Shown here: piece after piece, positions 37,247-45,640 of the stretch
Position numbering within the stretch: position 1 is the stretch's first letter
Layout of the letters: every line of letters begins with the position of its first letter
Assembly (NCBI RefSeq): GCF_000155635.1
Contig: NZ_DS990556.1
Span: 1,533,637 to 1,597,636 of the forward strand
DNA: 64,000 nucleotides
Source: Cyanobium sp. PCC 7001
GTDB taxonomy: Bacteria > Cyanobacteriota > Cyanobacteriia > PCC-6307 > Cyanobiaceae
Direction of reading: 5' to 3'
The notes under the pieces: generated by a model
Databases searched by the model: none
Told to the model about the DNA's origin: nothing
The model's input: the letters and a program-made list of their open reading frames with translations, nothing else
Position numbers and translations under genes: made by a program

Positions 37247-37738
37247 ATGACCGTGACCCCCGTGGCCGACCCCTGTGTCGGCAATCTGGCCACCCCCGTC
37301 AACAGCAGCTACTTCACCAAGGCCTTCCTGAACGCCCTGCCGGCCTACCGACCGGCCCTTTCCCCCAACCGTCGCGGCCTGGAAGTGGGCATGGCCCACG
37401 GCTTCTTCCTCTACGGCCCCTTCGCCATCACCGGTCCGCTCCGCCTCACGGAATACGCCAGCACGGCGGGCCTGCTGGCCACGATCGGTCTGGTGTCGAT
37501 CCTCACGGTGTGCCTGTCCATCTACGGCACGGCCGGCACCGGCCCCAATGTCCAGCCGCCTGATGCCACGATCGACACCCCCCCGGCTGACCTGTTCACC
37601 AAGGCCGGGTGGGCCGAATTCGCCAGCGGCTTCTGGCTCGGCGGTTGCGGTGGCGCAGCCTTCGCCTGGTTCCTCGCCGGCACCGCCGTGGTGGCCCCGC
37701 TGGTGAACATCGCCGGTGGTGTCTGGAGCGTCGGCTGA
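37247..37738 (+). CDS. psaL: Photosystem I subunit XI
   Basis: A 163-residue trimer-forming PSI subunit. [46 protein letters not shown] is conserved (read in blocks), with helices near 60-85, 90-110 and 125-150 ([26 protein letters not shown]). Followed by its own terminator. Confidence 0.97.
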   Translation: MTVTPVADPCVGNLATPVNSSYFTKAFLNALPAYRPALSPNRRGLEVGMAHGFFLYGPFAITGPLRLTEYASTAGLLATIGLVSILTVCLSIYGTAGTGPNVQPPDATIDTPPADLFTKAGWAEFASGFWLGGCGGAAFAWFLAGTAVVAPLVNIAGGVWSVG

Positions 37739-37771
37739 GGCCCTCCTCCTCCCCTTCCAACACTGCCGGCC

Positions 37772-37795
37772 AGCCCCGCCAACGCGGGGCTTTTT
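37772..37795 (+). terminator. Intrinsic terminator after psaL
   Basis: Perfect 8-bp stem agccccgc/gcggggct with loop caac, then tttt; 33 bp after the psaL stop. Confidence 0.88.
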
Positions 37796-37867
37796 CATGG
37801 ACGATCCCGTCCACGGCATCCGGCCAGGGGCAGGATGGAGAGGAAGCTGCCGTGGAAGCCGAACGCC

Positions 37868-38194
37868 ATGCGAAGCCCCATCACCAGCGGGCCGGGCCTG
37901 CTGCTCGGCATGGCGATCCTGCTGGGGAGCTGCGGCAGCCAGCCCTCGACCGTTCCCGAGCCCCCCTCGGCTCCCTCCCTGCCGCCGGCGAACTCCGGGG
38001 GCGGCACGGCAGCACCGTCGCCGGACACTCCCCAGTTGCAGGCGCGGCTCAGCGCGGAGCGAAGCCGTGGCCTGCTCCAGGGGCACGAGGCGGTGGTGTC
38101 ATGCCTGCACGGGGAGCGGGGCCAGACCGACGGCAATGAGCTCCGCTGTGAAGACTGGTCCTACGTGCGGCAGAACTACCTCCAGGCCCCCTGA
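37868..38194 (+). CDS. Small lipoprotein, hypothetical
   Basis: A 108-residue protein starting MRSPITSGPGLLLGMAILLGSCGSQPS: a short signal peptide with a lipobox (LLGSC), so probably lipidated. A Pro/Ser-rich linker follows, then a compact domain with two further cysteines (VSCLHGERGQTDGNELRCEDWSYV). No family recognised. ATG at 37868 is chosen because it begins the signal peptide; an in-frame start at 37835 adds 11 residues. Confidence 0.6.
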   Translation: MRSPITSGPGLLLGMAILLGSCGSQPSTVPEPPSAPSLPPANSGGGTAAPSPDTPQLQARLSAERSRGLLQGHEAVVSCLHGERGQTDGNELRCEDWSYVRQNYLQAP

Positions 38195-38214
38195 AGCCCA
38201 CCGCACCTGCCCGC

Positions 38215-38625
38215 TCAGGGCGACGCTTGTCTCCACAGTTGCCTGCCCAGCCAGGCCCCAAGCGCCACCAGCGCCAGGCCACCGAACAGGCTCACCAGCA
38301 GCACCCCGGCCGCGGCAAGCAACTCGCCGGTGGAGAGTCGCCGGGCCAGCGCCAGCATCCAGGAGGAGAAGGTGGTGAGACTGCCGCAGAACCCGATGCC
38401 AGCGAGCAGGTACAGCCGGGCACGCTGGGGCGGTTGAACGATCAGCAGGCCGATCAGAAGGCAACCGGCCAGATTGGCGAGCAGCGAGGCTTGCAGCAGC
38501 CCCGCGTAGGGGCCCGTGTTGGCTGCGGCCAGCCCATCGAGCTGCCAGCGCAGCAAGGCCCCCGGGATCGCTCCAGCCGCCAGCAGAACCAGGTCAGCCA
38601 GCTCCCGGCGCAGCGGAGGCCTCAT
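38215..38625 (-). CDS. crcB: Fluoride channel CrcB/Fluc, second subunit
   Basis: A 136-residue four-helix fluoride exporter half. GAIPGALLRWQLDG, LLANLAGCLLIGLLI and GFCGSLTTFSSWMLALARRL contain the conserved Asn and the GxxGxxTTFSS filter region. ATG overlaps the stop of the upstream crcB copy (ATGA), so the two are co-translated, consistent with a heterodimeric channel. Confidence 0.9.
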   Translation of the reverse strand: MRPPLRRELADLVLLAAGAIPGALLRWQLDGLAAANTGPYAGLLQASLLANLAGCLLIGLLIVQPPQRARLYLLAGIGFCGSLTTFSSWMLALARRLSTGELLAAAGVLLVSLFGGLALVALGAWLGRQLWRQASP

Positions 38626-39011
38626 GGCAGGCCACCGATGAACAGGCCCAGCTGCATGGCCAGGAGGCCTCCCAGCACCGAGCCCGACGCCAGCAGCACC
38701 GCCTCGGCCCAGTGGCACTGGCACAGCACCACGTAGAGCTCGGCCACGAAGGAGGAAAAGGTGCTGAATCCCCCCAGGAATCCCGTGCCCATCAGCAGCA
38801 GCGTGCGCTGACCGGCGCCACCGCAGCTCTGCTGCATGGCCACGAGCAGACCCAGCGCAAAGCAGGCCGCCATGTTCACCCCGAAGGTGCCCCAGTGCTT
38901 GCGGGGCAGCATCGGTTCGAGATGGTTCACCACCCGGAAGCGCAACCAGGCACCGGGAAGAACGCCGAGGGCCACCAGAAGCGCTCCGGTGGCAACGGGC
39001 ACAGAGGACAT
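38622..39011 (-). CDS. crcB: Fluoride channel CrcB/Fluc, first subunit
   Basis: A 129-residue homologue with GVLPGAWLRFRVVNHL, FGVNMAACFALGLLVA and GFLGGFSTFSSFVAELYVVL. Pairs with the overlapping downstream copy; heterodimeric Fluc proteins are known in other bacteria. The two subunits differ clearly from each other in sequence, so this is an old duplication. No fluoride riboswitch was found on the proper strand. Confidence 0.9.
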   Translation of the reverse strand: MSSVPVATGALLVALGVLPGAWLRFRVVNHLEPMLPRKHWGTFGVNMAACFALGLLVAMQQSCGGAGQRTLLLMGTGFLGGFSTFSSFVAELYVVLCQCHWAEAVLLASGSVLGGLLAMQLGLFIGGLP

Positions 39012-39075
39012 GGCGATGGGGTCTCCCCTGGGGCGTCGAGGCTGTTTTAGCCCAGAGCTGTTGTAGCCCAGACAA

Positions 39076-39103
39076 GAAAAAACACCCCGGCGATGCCGGG
39101 GTG
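39076..39103 (-). terminator. Intrinsic terminator of psaA-psaB
   Basis: On the minus strand a 9-bp perfect stem (caccccggc/gccggggtg, loop atc) runs into tttttt. It lies 41 bp after the psaB stop. Confidence 0.9.
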
Positions 39104-39143
39104 CTGGAGGTCCCTCGAGTGAGGCTGGATCAGGCGGTTCGGC

Positions 39144-41363
39144 TCAGCCGAACTTCCCGGAGGTGGAGGCGATCAGGAAGGCCGCATAGGTGAGGAAGTA
39201 ACCCACGGTGAAGTGAGCCAGACCAACCACGCGGGCCTGAACGATCGAGAGAGCCACAGGCTTGTCGCGCCAGCCCACCAGATTGGCGAGCGGGGTGCGC
39301 TGGTGAGCCCAGACGATGGTCTCGATCAGCTCCTGCCAGTAACCACGCCAGGAGATCAGGAACATGAAGCCGGTGGCCCACACGAGGTGGCCGAACAGGA
39401 ACATCCACGCCCAGACCGCCAGGTTGTTGGAACCAGCGGGGTTGTAGCCGTTGATCAGCTGGGAGCTGTTGAGCCACAGGTAATCGCGGAACCAGCCCAT
39501 CAGATAGGTGCTGGATTCGTTGAACTGGGCCACGTTGCCCTGCCAGATGGCGAGGTGCTTCCAGTGCCAGTAGAAGGTGAGCCAACCAACCGTGTTCAGA
39601 GCCCAGAAGACAGCCAGATAGAAGGCGTCCCAGGCACTGATGTCGCAGGTACCACCACGGCCGGGGCCGTCGCAGGGGAAGGAGTAGCCGAAGTCCTTCT
39701 TGTCGGGCATCAGCTTGGAACCCCGGGCATCCAGGGCACCCTTCACCAGGATCAGGGTGGTGGTGTGCAGACCCAGCGCGATCGCGTGGTGAACGAGGAA
39801 GTCACCAGGACCGATCTGCAGGAACAGGGAGTTGTCGCCGGCGTTGATGCCATCGAGCCAACCGGGCAGCCAGACGGCGCCGGGGCCAGGGGCATTGCTC
39901 ACCAGGCTGTCGGGATTGGCCAGCAGCACGTTCATGCCGTAGATGGCCTTACCGCTCGCCGCCTGCACGAACTGGGCGAACACGGGCTCCACCAGGATCT
40001 GCTTCTCGGGAGTGCCGAAGGCCACGACCACGTCGTTGTGGACGTAGAGGCCCAGGGTGTGGAAACCGAGGAACAGGGAGACCCAGCTCAGGTGGCTGAT
40101 GATCGCTTCCTTGTGCTCGAGCATCCGGGCCAGAACGTTGTTCTTGTTGGCCTCGGGGTCGTAGTCACGGATGAAGAAGATCGCACCGTGGGCGAAGGCA
40201 CCGCACATCAGGAAGATGGCGATGTACTGGTGGTGGGTGTAAAGGGCAGCCTGCGTCGTGTAGTCCTTGGCGATGAACGCATAGGACGGCATCGAATACA
40301 TGTGCTGCGCCACCAGGCTCGTCACCACACCGAGGCTCGCCAGGGCAAGACCCAGCTGGAAGTGGAGCGAGTTGTTGATGGTGTCGTAGAGCCCCTTGTG
40401 GCCCGCACCCAGATCACCGGGAGTGCCGGCGGGAGGGTTGTGGGCGTCGAGGATCTCGCGGATCGAGTGGCCGATACCGAAGTTGGTGCGGTACATGTGA
40501 CCCGCGATCACGAACAGGCAGCCGATCGCCAGGTGGTGATGGGCGATGTCCGTGAGCCAGAGGGCCTCGCTCTGGGGGTGGAAACCACCCAGGAAAGTGA
40601 GGATCGCCGTGCCGGAGCCTTCAGCGGTGCCGAACACCTGATAGGTGGTGTCGGGATTCTGGGCGTAGACGCCCCAGTTGCCGGTGAAGAAGGGGGCCAG
40701 TCCCGCAGGGTGCGGCAGCACCGAGAGGAAGTTGTCCCAACCCACGTGCTGACCACGGGATTCAGGAATGGCCACGTGGACCAGGTGACCGGTCCAGGCG
40801 ATGGAGCTGAAGCCGAACAGCACCGCGAGGTGGTGGTTCAGGCGGGACTCAGCGTTCTTGAACCAGGCCAGGGAAGGCCGGAACTTGGGCTGGAGGTGAA
40901 GCCAGCCGGCGAACAGAGCCCAGGCCGAGAGGATCATCATGAAGATGGCCCCTTGATAGAGCTCGGCGTTGGTGCGCATGCCGATCGTGTACCACCAGTG
41001 GTACAGGCCGGAGTACGCAATGTTCACCGGGGAGGAGGCACCGGCCTGGGTGAAGGCGGCGATGGCTCCTTGGCCGAAGTGGGGGTCCCAGATCGCGTGA
41101 GCGATGGGACGGACATGCAGAGGATCGGTGACCCACTGCTCAAAGTTGCCCTGCCAGGCGATATGGAACAGGTTGCCCGAAACCCAGAGGCCAATGATGG
41201 CCAGGTGACCGAAGTGGGTGGAGAACAGCTTTTGGTAAAGCCGCTCCTCGGTCATGCCGTCGTGGCTCTCGAAGTCGTGAGCCGTGGCAATGCCGTACCA
41301 GATACGGCGGGTTGTCGGGTCCTGTGCCAGACCCTGGCTGAACGAAGGAAATTTCGTTGCCAT
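39144..41363 (-). CDS. psaB: Photosystem I P700 apoprotein A2
   Basis: A 739-residue core subunit binding P700, A0, A1 and half of the FX cluster. FX ligands are in [20 protein letters not shown]; eleven hydrophobic helices; typical start [35 protein letters not shown]. It follows psaA after 19 bp, as in all cyanobacteria. Confidence 0.99.
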   Translation of the reverse strand: MATKFPSFSQGLAQDPTTRRIWYGIATAHDFESHDGMTEERLYQKLFSTHFGHLAIIGLWVSGNLFHIAWQGNFEQWVTDPLHVRPIAHAIWDPHFGQGAIAAFTQAGASSPVNIAYSGLYHWWYTIGMRTNAELYQGAIFMMILSAWALFAGWLHLQPKFRPSLAWFKNAESRLNHHLAVLFGFSSIAWTGHLVHVAIPESRGQHVGWDNFLSVLPHPAGLAPFFTGNWGVYAQNPDTTYQVFGTAEGSGTAILTFLGGFHPQSEALWLTDIAHHHLAIGCLFVIAGHMYRTNFGIGHSIREILDAHNPPAGTPGDLGAGHKGLYDTINNSLHFQLGLALASLGVVTSLVAQHMYSMPSYAFIAKDYTTQAALYTHHQYIAIFLMCGAFAHGAIFFIRDYDPEANKNNVLARMLEHKEAIISHLSWVSLFLGFHTLGLYVHNDVVVAFGTPEKQILVEPVFAQFVQAASGKAIYGMNVLLANPDSLVSNAPGPGAVWLPGWLDGINAGDNSLFLQIGPGDFLVHHAIALGLHTTTLILVKGALDARGSKLMPDKKDFGYSFPCDGPGRGGTCDISAWDAFYLAVFWALNTVGWLTFYWHWKHLAIWQGNVAQFNESSTYLMGWFRDYLWLNSSQLINGYNPAGSNNLAVWAWMFLFGHLVWATGFMFLISWRGYWQELIETIVWAHQRTPLANLVGWRDKPVALSIVQARVVGLAHFTVGYFLTYAAFLIASTSGKFG

Positions 41364-41382
41364 TGGGAAAGGTCAGGAAAGG

Positions 41383-43686
41383 TCAGCCGACCGCAATGAT
41401 GCGGGCCAGGAAGAAGGACCAGGTGGTCGCGATACCGCCCAGCAGGTAATGGGCGACACCCACGGCACGGCCCTGGGTAATGGAGAGGGCGCGGGGCTGG
41501 ATGGCCGGCGCCACCTTCAGCTTGTTGTGAGCCCAGACGATGGACTCGATCAGCTCCTGCCAGTAGCCGCGGCCACTGAAGAGGAACATCAGGCTGAAGG
41601 CCCAGACGAAGTGGGCACCCAGGAACATCAGGCCATAGGCACTGGAGCTCGAGCCATAGCTGTTGATCACCTGTGCGGCCTGAGCCCACAGGAAGTCACG
41701 CAGCCAACCGTTGATGGTGATGGCGCTCTGGGCGAAGTTGCCGTTGGTGATGTGCTGGACGGTGCCGTCGGCGTTGACGGTGCCCCACACATCGCTCTGC
41801 ATCTTCCAGGAGAAGTGGAAGATCACGATGGACAGGGAGTTGTACATCCAGAACAGACCCAGGAACACGTGGTCCCAGGCCGACACCTGGCAGGTACCGC
41901 CACGGCCGGGGCCGTCGCAGGGGAAGCGGAATCCGAGGTTCGCCTTGTCGGGGATCAGACGCGAGCTGCGTGAATACAGCACACCCTTCAGCAGGATCAG
42001 CACGGTGACGTGGATCGTGAAAGCATGGATGTGGTGGACCATGAAGTCCGCCGTACCCAGGGGGATCGGCGCAGCAGCGACCTTGCCGCCGACCGCCACC
42101 ACGGCACCGTTGAACACCTCACTCACGCCGGCGAGGGCGTTGGGAGCGGTGCTGCCGGCGGCAGCGGCGTGGAGGCCCTGGATCCACTGGGCGAACACGG
42201 GCTTCAGGGCAATCGCCGAGTCGCTGAACATGTCCTGGGGACGGCCCAGGGCACGCATGGTGTCGTTGTGGATGTAGAGGCCGAAGCTGTGGAAGCCCAG
42301 CCAGATGCACACCCAGTTGAGGTGGCTGATCAGGGCATCACGGGCCTTGAGCACTCGGTCCAGCACGTTGTCGATGTGCTTGGCGGGGTCGTAGTCACGC
42401 ACCATGGCGATGGCGGCGTGAGCACCGGCACCCACGATCAGGAAGCCACCGATCCACATGTGGTGGGTGAACAGTGACAGCTGAGTGGGGTAATCAATCC
42501 CGATGTAGGGATAGGGCGGCATCGCATACATGTGATGCGCCACGATGATGGTCAGCGAGCCGAGCAGGGCCAGGTTCACGCCGAGTTGGGCATGCCAGCT
42601 GGTGGTCATGAACTCGAACAGGCCGTCGTGACCCTTCGGAGCCGGGAAGAGCAGGGGATCACCCTTCTGACCTTCCAGGATCTCCTTGAGGCTGTGACCG
42701 ATACCCCAGTTGGTGCGGTACATGTGGCCGGCCACGATGAAGAGCACCGCGATCGCCAGGTGGTGATGCGCGATGTCGGTCATCCAGAGGCTGCCGGTCA
42801 CAGGATTCAGACCACCCTTGAAGGTGAGGAAATCGCTGTAGGCCGCCCAGTTGCCGGTGAAGAAAGCGGAGATGCCTGCGCCGAATCCCGGATAGAGCTG
42901 CGCCAGTACGTCCTGGTTGATGAACTCGTGGGGCAGGGGGATGTCGGCGTAGGAGGCGATGGTCTTGCCGTTGAGGGCCAGAGGCTGGCCGGCATCAATG
43001 GCATCCATCAGGGCCGTGGTGGGCAGGGACACGTGAAGGAGGTGCCCGGTCCAGGACAGGGAGCCCAGGCCCAGCAGGCCAGCCAGGTGGTGGTTGAGCA
43101 TGGACTCAACGTTCTGGAACCACTCCAGCTTCGGTGCGGCCTTGTGATAGTGGAAGACGCCGGCATTCAGCATCAGGCCAGCCATCACCAGGGCACCGAT
43201 GGCGGTGCAGAGGAGCTGGAACTCGCTGGTGAAACCCCAGGCCCTCCACACATGGAAGAGGCCGGAGGTGATCTGAATGCCGTGGAAGCCGGCACCCACA
43301 TCACCATTGAGAATTTCCTGGCCGAAGATCGGCCAGACCACTTGGGCTGAAGGCTTGACGTGCAGAGGGTCGGCCAGCCAGCCGGTGTAGTTGGAGAAGC
43401 GGGCGCCGTGGAAGAAGGCACCGCTCAACCAGATGAAGATGACGGCCAGATGGCCGAAGTGAGCCGAGAAGATCTTGCGAGAGACCTCTTCGAGGTCGCT
43501 CGTGTGGCTGTCGAAGTCGTGAGCGTTGGCGTGGAGGTTCCAAACCCAGGTTGTGGTTTTGGGACCCTTGGCCAGGCTGCGGTCGAAGTGTCCGGGCTTT
43601 TCGAAAAGCTCGAACGTGGCCGGAACGGGGTTCCGGTCGACCATGGCCTTGGCCTTTTCCCCACGCTCTGGTGGGCTGATGGTCAT
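41383..43686 (-). CDS. psaA: Photosystem I P700 apoprotein A1
   Basis: A 767-residue core subunit, heterodimer partner of PsaB. It starts [22 protein letters not shown] ligands in [20 protein letters not shown]; end [32 protein letters not shown]. First gene of the psaA-psaB operon with a long structured 5' leader. Confidence 0.99.
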   Translation of the reverse strand: MTISPPERGEKAKAMVDRNPVPATFELFEKPGHFDRSLAKGPKTTTWVWNLHANAHDFDSHTSDLEEVSRKIFSAHFGHLAVIFIWLSGAFFHGARFSNYTGWLADPLHVKPSAQVVWPIFGQEILNGDVGAGFHGIQITSGLFHVWRAWGFTSEFQLLCTAIGALVMAGLMLNAGVFHYHKAAPKLEWFQNVESMLNHHLAGLLGLGSLSWTGHLLHVSLPTTALMDAIDAGQPLALNGKTIASYADIPLPHEFINQDVLAQLYPGFGAGISAFFTGNWAAYSDFLTFKGGLNPVTGSLWMTDIAHHHLAIAVLFIVAGHMYRTNWGIGHSLKEILEGQKGDPLLFPAPKGHDGLFEFMTTSWHAQLGVNLALLGSLTIIVAHHMYAMPPYPYIGIDYPTQLSLFTHHMWIGGFLIVGAGAHAAIAMVRDYDPAKHIDNVLDRVLKARDALISHLNWVCIWLGFHSFGLYIHNDTMRALGRPQDMFSDSAIALKPVFAQWIQGLHAAAAGSTAPNALAGVSEVFNGAVVAVGGKVAAAPIPLGTADFMVHHIHAFTIHVTVLILLKGVLYSRSSRLIPDKANLGFRFPCDGPGRGGTCQVSAWDHVFLGLFWMYNSLSIVIFHFSWKMQSDVWGTVNADGTVQHITNGNFAQSAITINGWLRDFLWAQAAQVINSYGSSSSAYGLMFLGAHFVWAFSLMFLFSGRGYWQELIESIVWAHNKLKVAPAIQPRALSITQGRAVGVAHYLLGGIATTWSFFLARIIAVG

Positions 43687-43900
43687 CGAGACGTTCCTCG
43701 AGGGACGGGGTCGAGGTGGTGGTCCACCCCTGGAGACAGCGGCAACCGCCGAGACGGGAGCACGGTGTCAGTGGGCCCCATGGCGCAGGCCGACCGGAGC
43801 CGGCAAGGCCATGGGCTCCAGCCTGAGATCAGGACTCGCGGAATCCGCGAAACCGACTGCTGTGGCTGGGGCTTTGGGCCCCAGATAGGGGACCGCTGGC
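43687..43900 (-). ncRNA. psaA 5' leader, candidate psaA RNA motif
   Basis: About 210 nt between the proposed start site and the psaA ATG, no gene. On the minus strand it contains GCCGGC-TCCG-GTCGGC (43789-43804), a 6-bp stem closed by a UNCG tetraloop; TCGCGG-ATT-CCGCGA (about 43835-43849); and TGGGGCCCAAAGCCCCA (about 43866-43882). A cis-regulatory psaA RNA with several hairpins and UNCG loops has been described in cyanobacteria; whether this leader fits that model needs a covariance-model search. Confidence 0.4.
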
Positions 43901-43903
43901 GGC

Positions 43904-43955
43904 ACTATAGGGGCCAAATTGATCCGCCCTGGGCGGCCAGTTACAAAGGTTCAAT
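43904..43955 (-). promoter_or_regulatory. Candidate psaA promoter with HLR1-like site
   Basis: On the minus strand TATAGT (43904-43909) is a good -10. Upstream of where the -35 would be lies gttacaaaggttcaat (plus strand, 43940-43955): its first half is a perfect HLR1 half-site (GTTACA AA), its second half matches only partly. HLR1, bound by RpaB, sits at this position in other cyanobacterial PSI promoters and represses them in high light. Another GTTACAT lies at 44033-44039. Confidence 0.45.
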
Positions 43956-44134
43956 CCGTCAGCTTCCCAGGCCAGCACTGGGGTCTGACTGGGAGTAAGC
44001 GACAAGGGATCACAGCATTTTCAAGGCACTTTGTTACATCATTCCCGAAAATTTAGAGATGGGCCGGTGACACAGGCTCCCGGGCTTCACGCCAGCCAGC
44101 AGAATGCCGCCATCCAGCAAGGGAGCAGCGGCGG

Positions 44135-45640
44135 GTGAGGGCGGTTGGCGGCGCGAATCCGCGGCTCGGGCCTGGACCTGCCGGCCTGGGCCGACGGCTG
44201 ACGGTCCTGTGCCTGGTGCTTCTGCTGGCCTGGCTTCCAGGCGGTTGCCGGCGCTCGGACCCAGCTTCGAGCACGGCGGCGGGGTCGGTCCTCCCCACAC
44301 CACCGGCCGGAGCCCTGCAGGAAGTGCCGCCTCCTGCAGGGGTGGGCCAGCTGCGAGCCGGCCTGCAGCAGCGCCAGCCCCGCTTGAGGATCCTGGGCCC
44401 AGCCGATGGGCAGGTGCTGCCCGGCGGGGACTGGACCCTGGAGCTCGAGGTTCAGGACTGGCCCCTGGTCGACGCCGGCGATCTGGGCCTCGGGCCCCAT
44501 CTGGTGGTGCAGATTGATCAGCAGGCCCCCCGGCGGATCACCGGGCCCGCCCCAGCTGCAACGCAGCCCCCAGCCACCGCGCCTGGGGAAGTGCGCCTCA
44601 GCCTGACCCTGCCCCCCCTGGAGCCCGGCAGTCACCGGGTGACGGTGTATGCCGCCAGGCCCTGGGGGGAAGCCGTCAAGGCCGGTGACGCCAGCGACCA
44701 GATCCGGGTGCATCGTGTGGCGCCCAATCCGCTCGGCGTGCCCGCGCCTGGCACCCCCCAGCTGATCCCGGCCAGCCCGGAGGCCCTGAGCTCCAGCCAG
44801 CCGGTGCTGATCGACTGGCTGCTGCGCGATGCCCCCCTCCAAGGCCTGCGTGAGGGTGATGACGGCTGGCGCCTGCGGATCACGGTGAACGGCGACAGCT
44901 TTCTGGTGGATGAGAACACCCCCCTCTGGCTCAGGGGCTGGAAGAGCGGATCCAACACGGTGCTGATGGAACTGGTCGATGCCCAGGGCGCTCCCCTGAA
45001 CCCACCGTTCAACAGCGTGGTGCGGGAAGTGTGGATCGACGCGAAGGCACCCCTGCCGGCCTGGGCCGCCGGGCCCCTGAGCCCCGACCAGCAGGCTCTG
45101 GTGCTGGGGGAACGCCCGCTGGCCCCGCCGCAGAGCAGCGCGCCGACATCCCGCTCCGACTCTTCCTTGACCTCGCCCTCAGCGGACCAGGCGCCCCCCG
45201 CGGCGACGGCCCCTGGGACAGCTGAAGCGACAGGCGATCCGACGGCCGATGCGACAGGCGATGAGACAGGCGATGCGACGGCCGATGGAGAGACGCCGCC
45301 GATGGCTGGGCCCGGCGAGGAGGCAGACCTGGAAGACGCCCAGGAGGGAGGGCCCCAGGACGTTCCCCAGGAGGGCCAGTTGCCTTCGGCGAACCCAGAA
45401 GCGGCTGGCAGCGGGGCTGAGGCCAGCATGGCCGACCCGGGCGACGAGCCAGGGCCAGGCGAGCCAGAGCCTGAGAAGCCAGAGCCGATCAGCCCCTCGG
45501 CTGTGGAGCCGCGCGAGGCGAACCTGCCGTCCAGCGGTGCTGAGGGCAGCGCCCGGGACCAGGTGAACCCGGATGGCACCCTGATCCAGCCCAGGCGTGA
45601 GGGAGTCCTGAGCGGTCTGCGCGGGCGCTGGGCCCGATGA
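44135..45640 (+). CDS. Hypothetical exported lipoprotein-like protein with Asp-rich repeats
   Basis: A 501-residue protein. After an Arg-rich N-terminus comes RRLTVLCLVLLLAWLPGGC, a signal sequence ending in a possible lipobox. Residues ~70-330 are a beta-rich region (LRILGPADGQVLPGGDWTLELEVQDWPLVDAG to FNSVVREVWIDAKAPLPAW). Residues ~345-500 are low complexity, acidic, Pro/Gly/Glu-rich, including a five-copy TGD/TAD repeat. The stop overlaps the start of the cbiG-cobJ gene (ATGA), so the two are translationally coupled, an association also seen in related picocyanobacteria. Function unknown. The start could be further upstream or at an internal position. Confidence 0.65.
   Translation: MRAVGGANPRLGPGPAGLGRRLTVLCLVLLLAWLPGGCRRSDPASSTAAGSVLPTPPAGALQEVPPPAGVGQLRAGLQQRQPRLRILGPADGQVLPGGDWTLELEVQDWPLVDAGDLGLGPHLVVQIDQQAPRRITGPAPAATQPPATAPGEVRLSLTLPPLEPGSHRVTVYAARPWGEAVKAGDASDQIRVHRVAPNPLGVPAPGTPQLIPASPEALSSSQPVLIDWLLRDAPLQGLREGDDGWRLRITVNGDSFLVDENTPLWLRGWKSGSNTVLMELVDAQGAPLNPPFNSVVREVWIDAKAPLPAWAAGPLSPDQQALVLGERPLAPPQSSAPTSRSDSSLTSPSADQAPPAATAPGTAEATGDPTADATGDETGDATADGETPPMAGPGEEADLEDAQEGGPQDVPQEGQLPSANPEAAGSGAEASMADPGDEPGPGEPEPEKPEPISPSAVEPREANLPSSGAEGSARDQVNPDGTLIQPRREGVLSGLRGRWAR
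45227..45286 (+). repeat. Five-copy 12-bp in-frame tandem repeat
   Basis: Units gcgacaggcgat, ccgacggccgat, gcgacaggcgat, gagacaggcgat and gcgacggccgat follow each other without spacers and encode ATGD-PTAD-ATGD-ETGD-ATAD in the low-complexity tail of the exported protein. Being a multiple of 3, copy-number changes would keep the frame. Confidence 0.9.

Noticed and set aside
39010-39028. GGCGATGGGGTCTCCCC, resembling the start of a fluoride riboswitch next to crcB
   Set aside because: It is on the plus strand while both crcB genes are on the minus strand, and the rest of the riboswitch consensus is missing.
39213-41399. 728-codon plus-strand open frame opposite psaB
   Set aside because: Antisense shadow of psaB; low-complexity translation without any recognisable motif.
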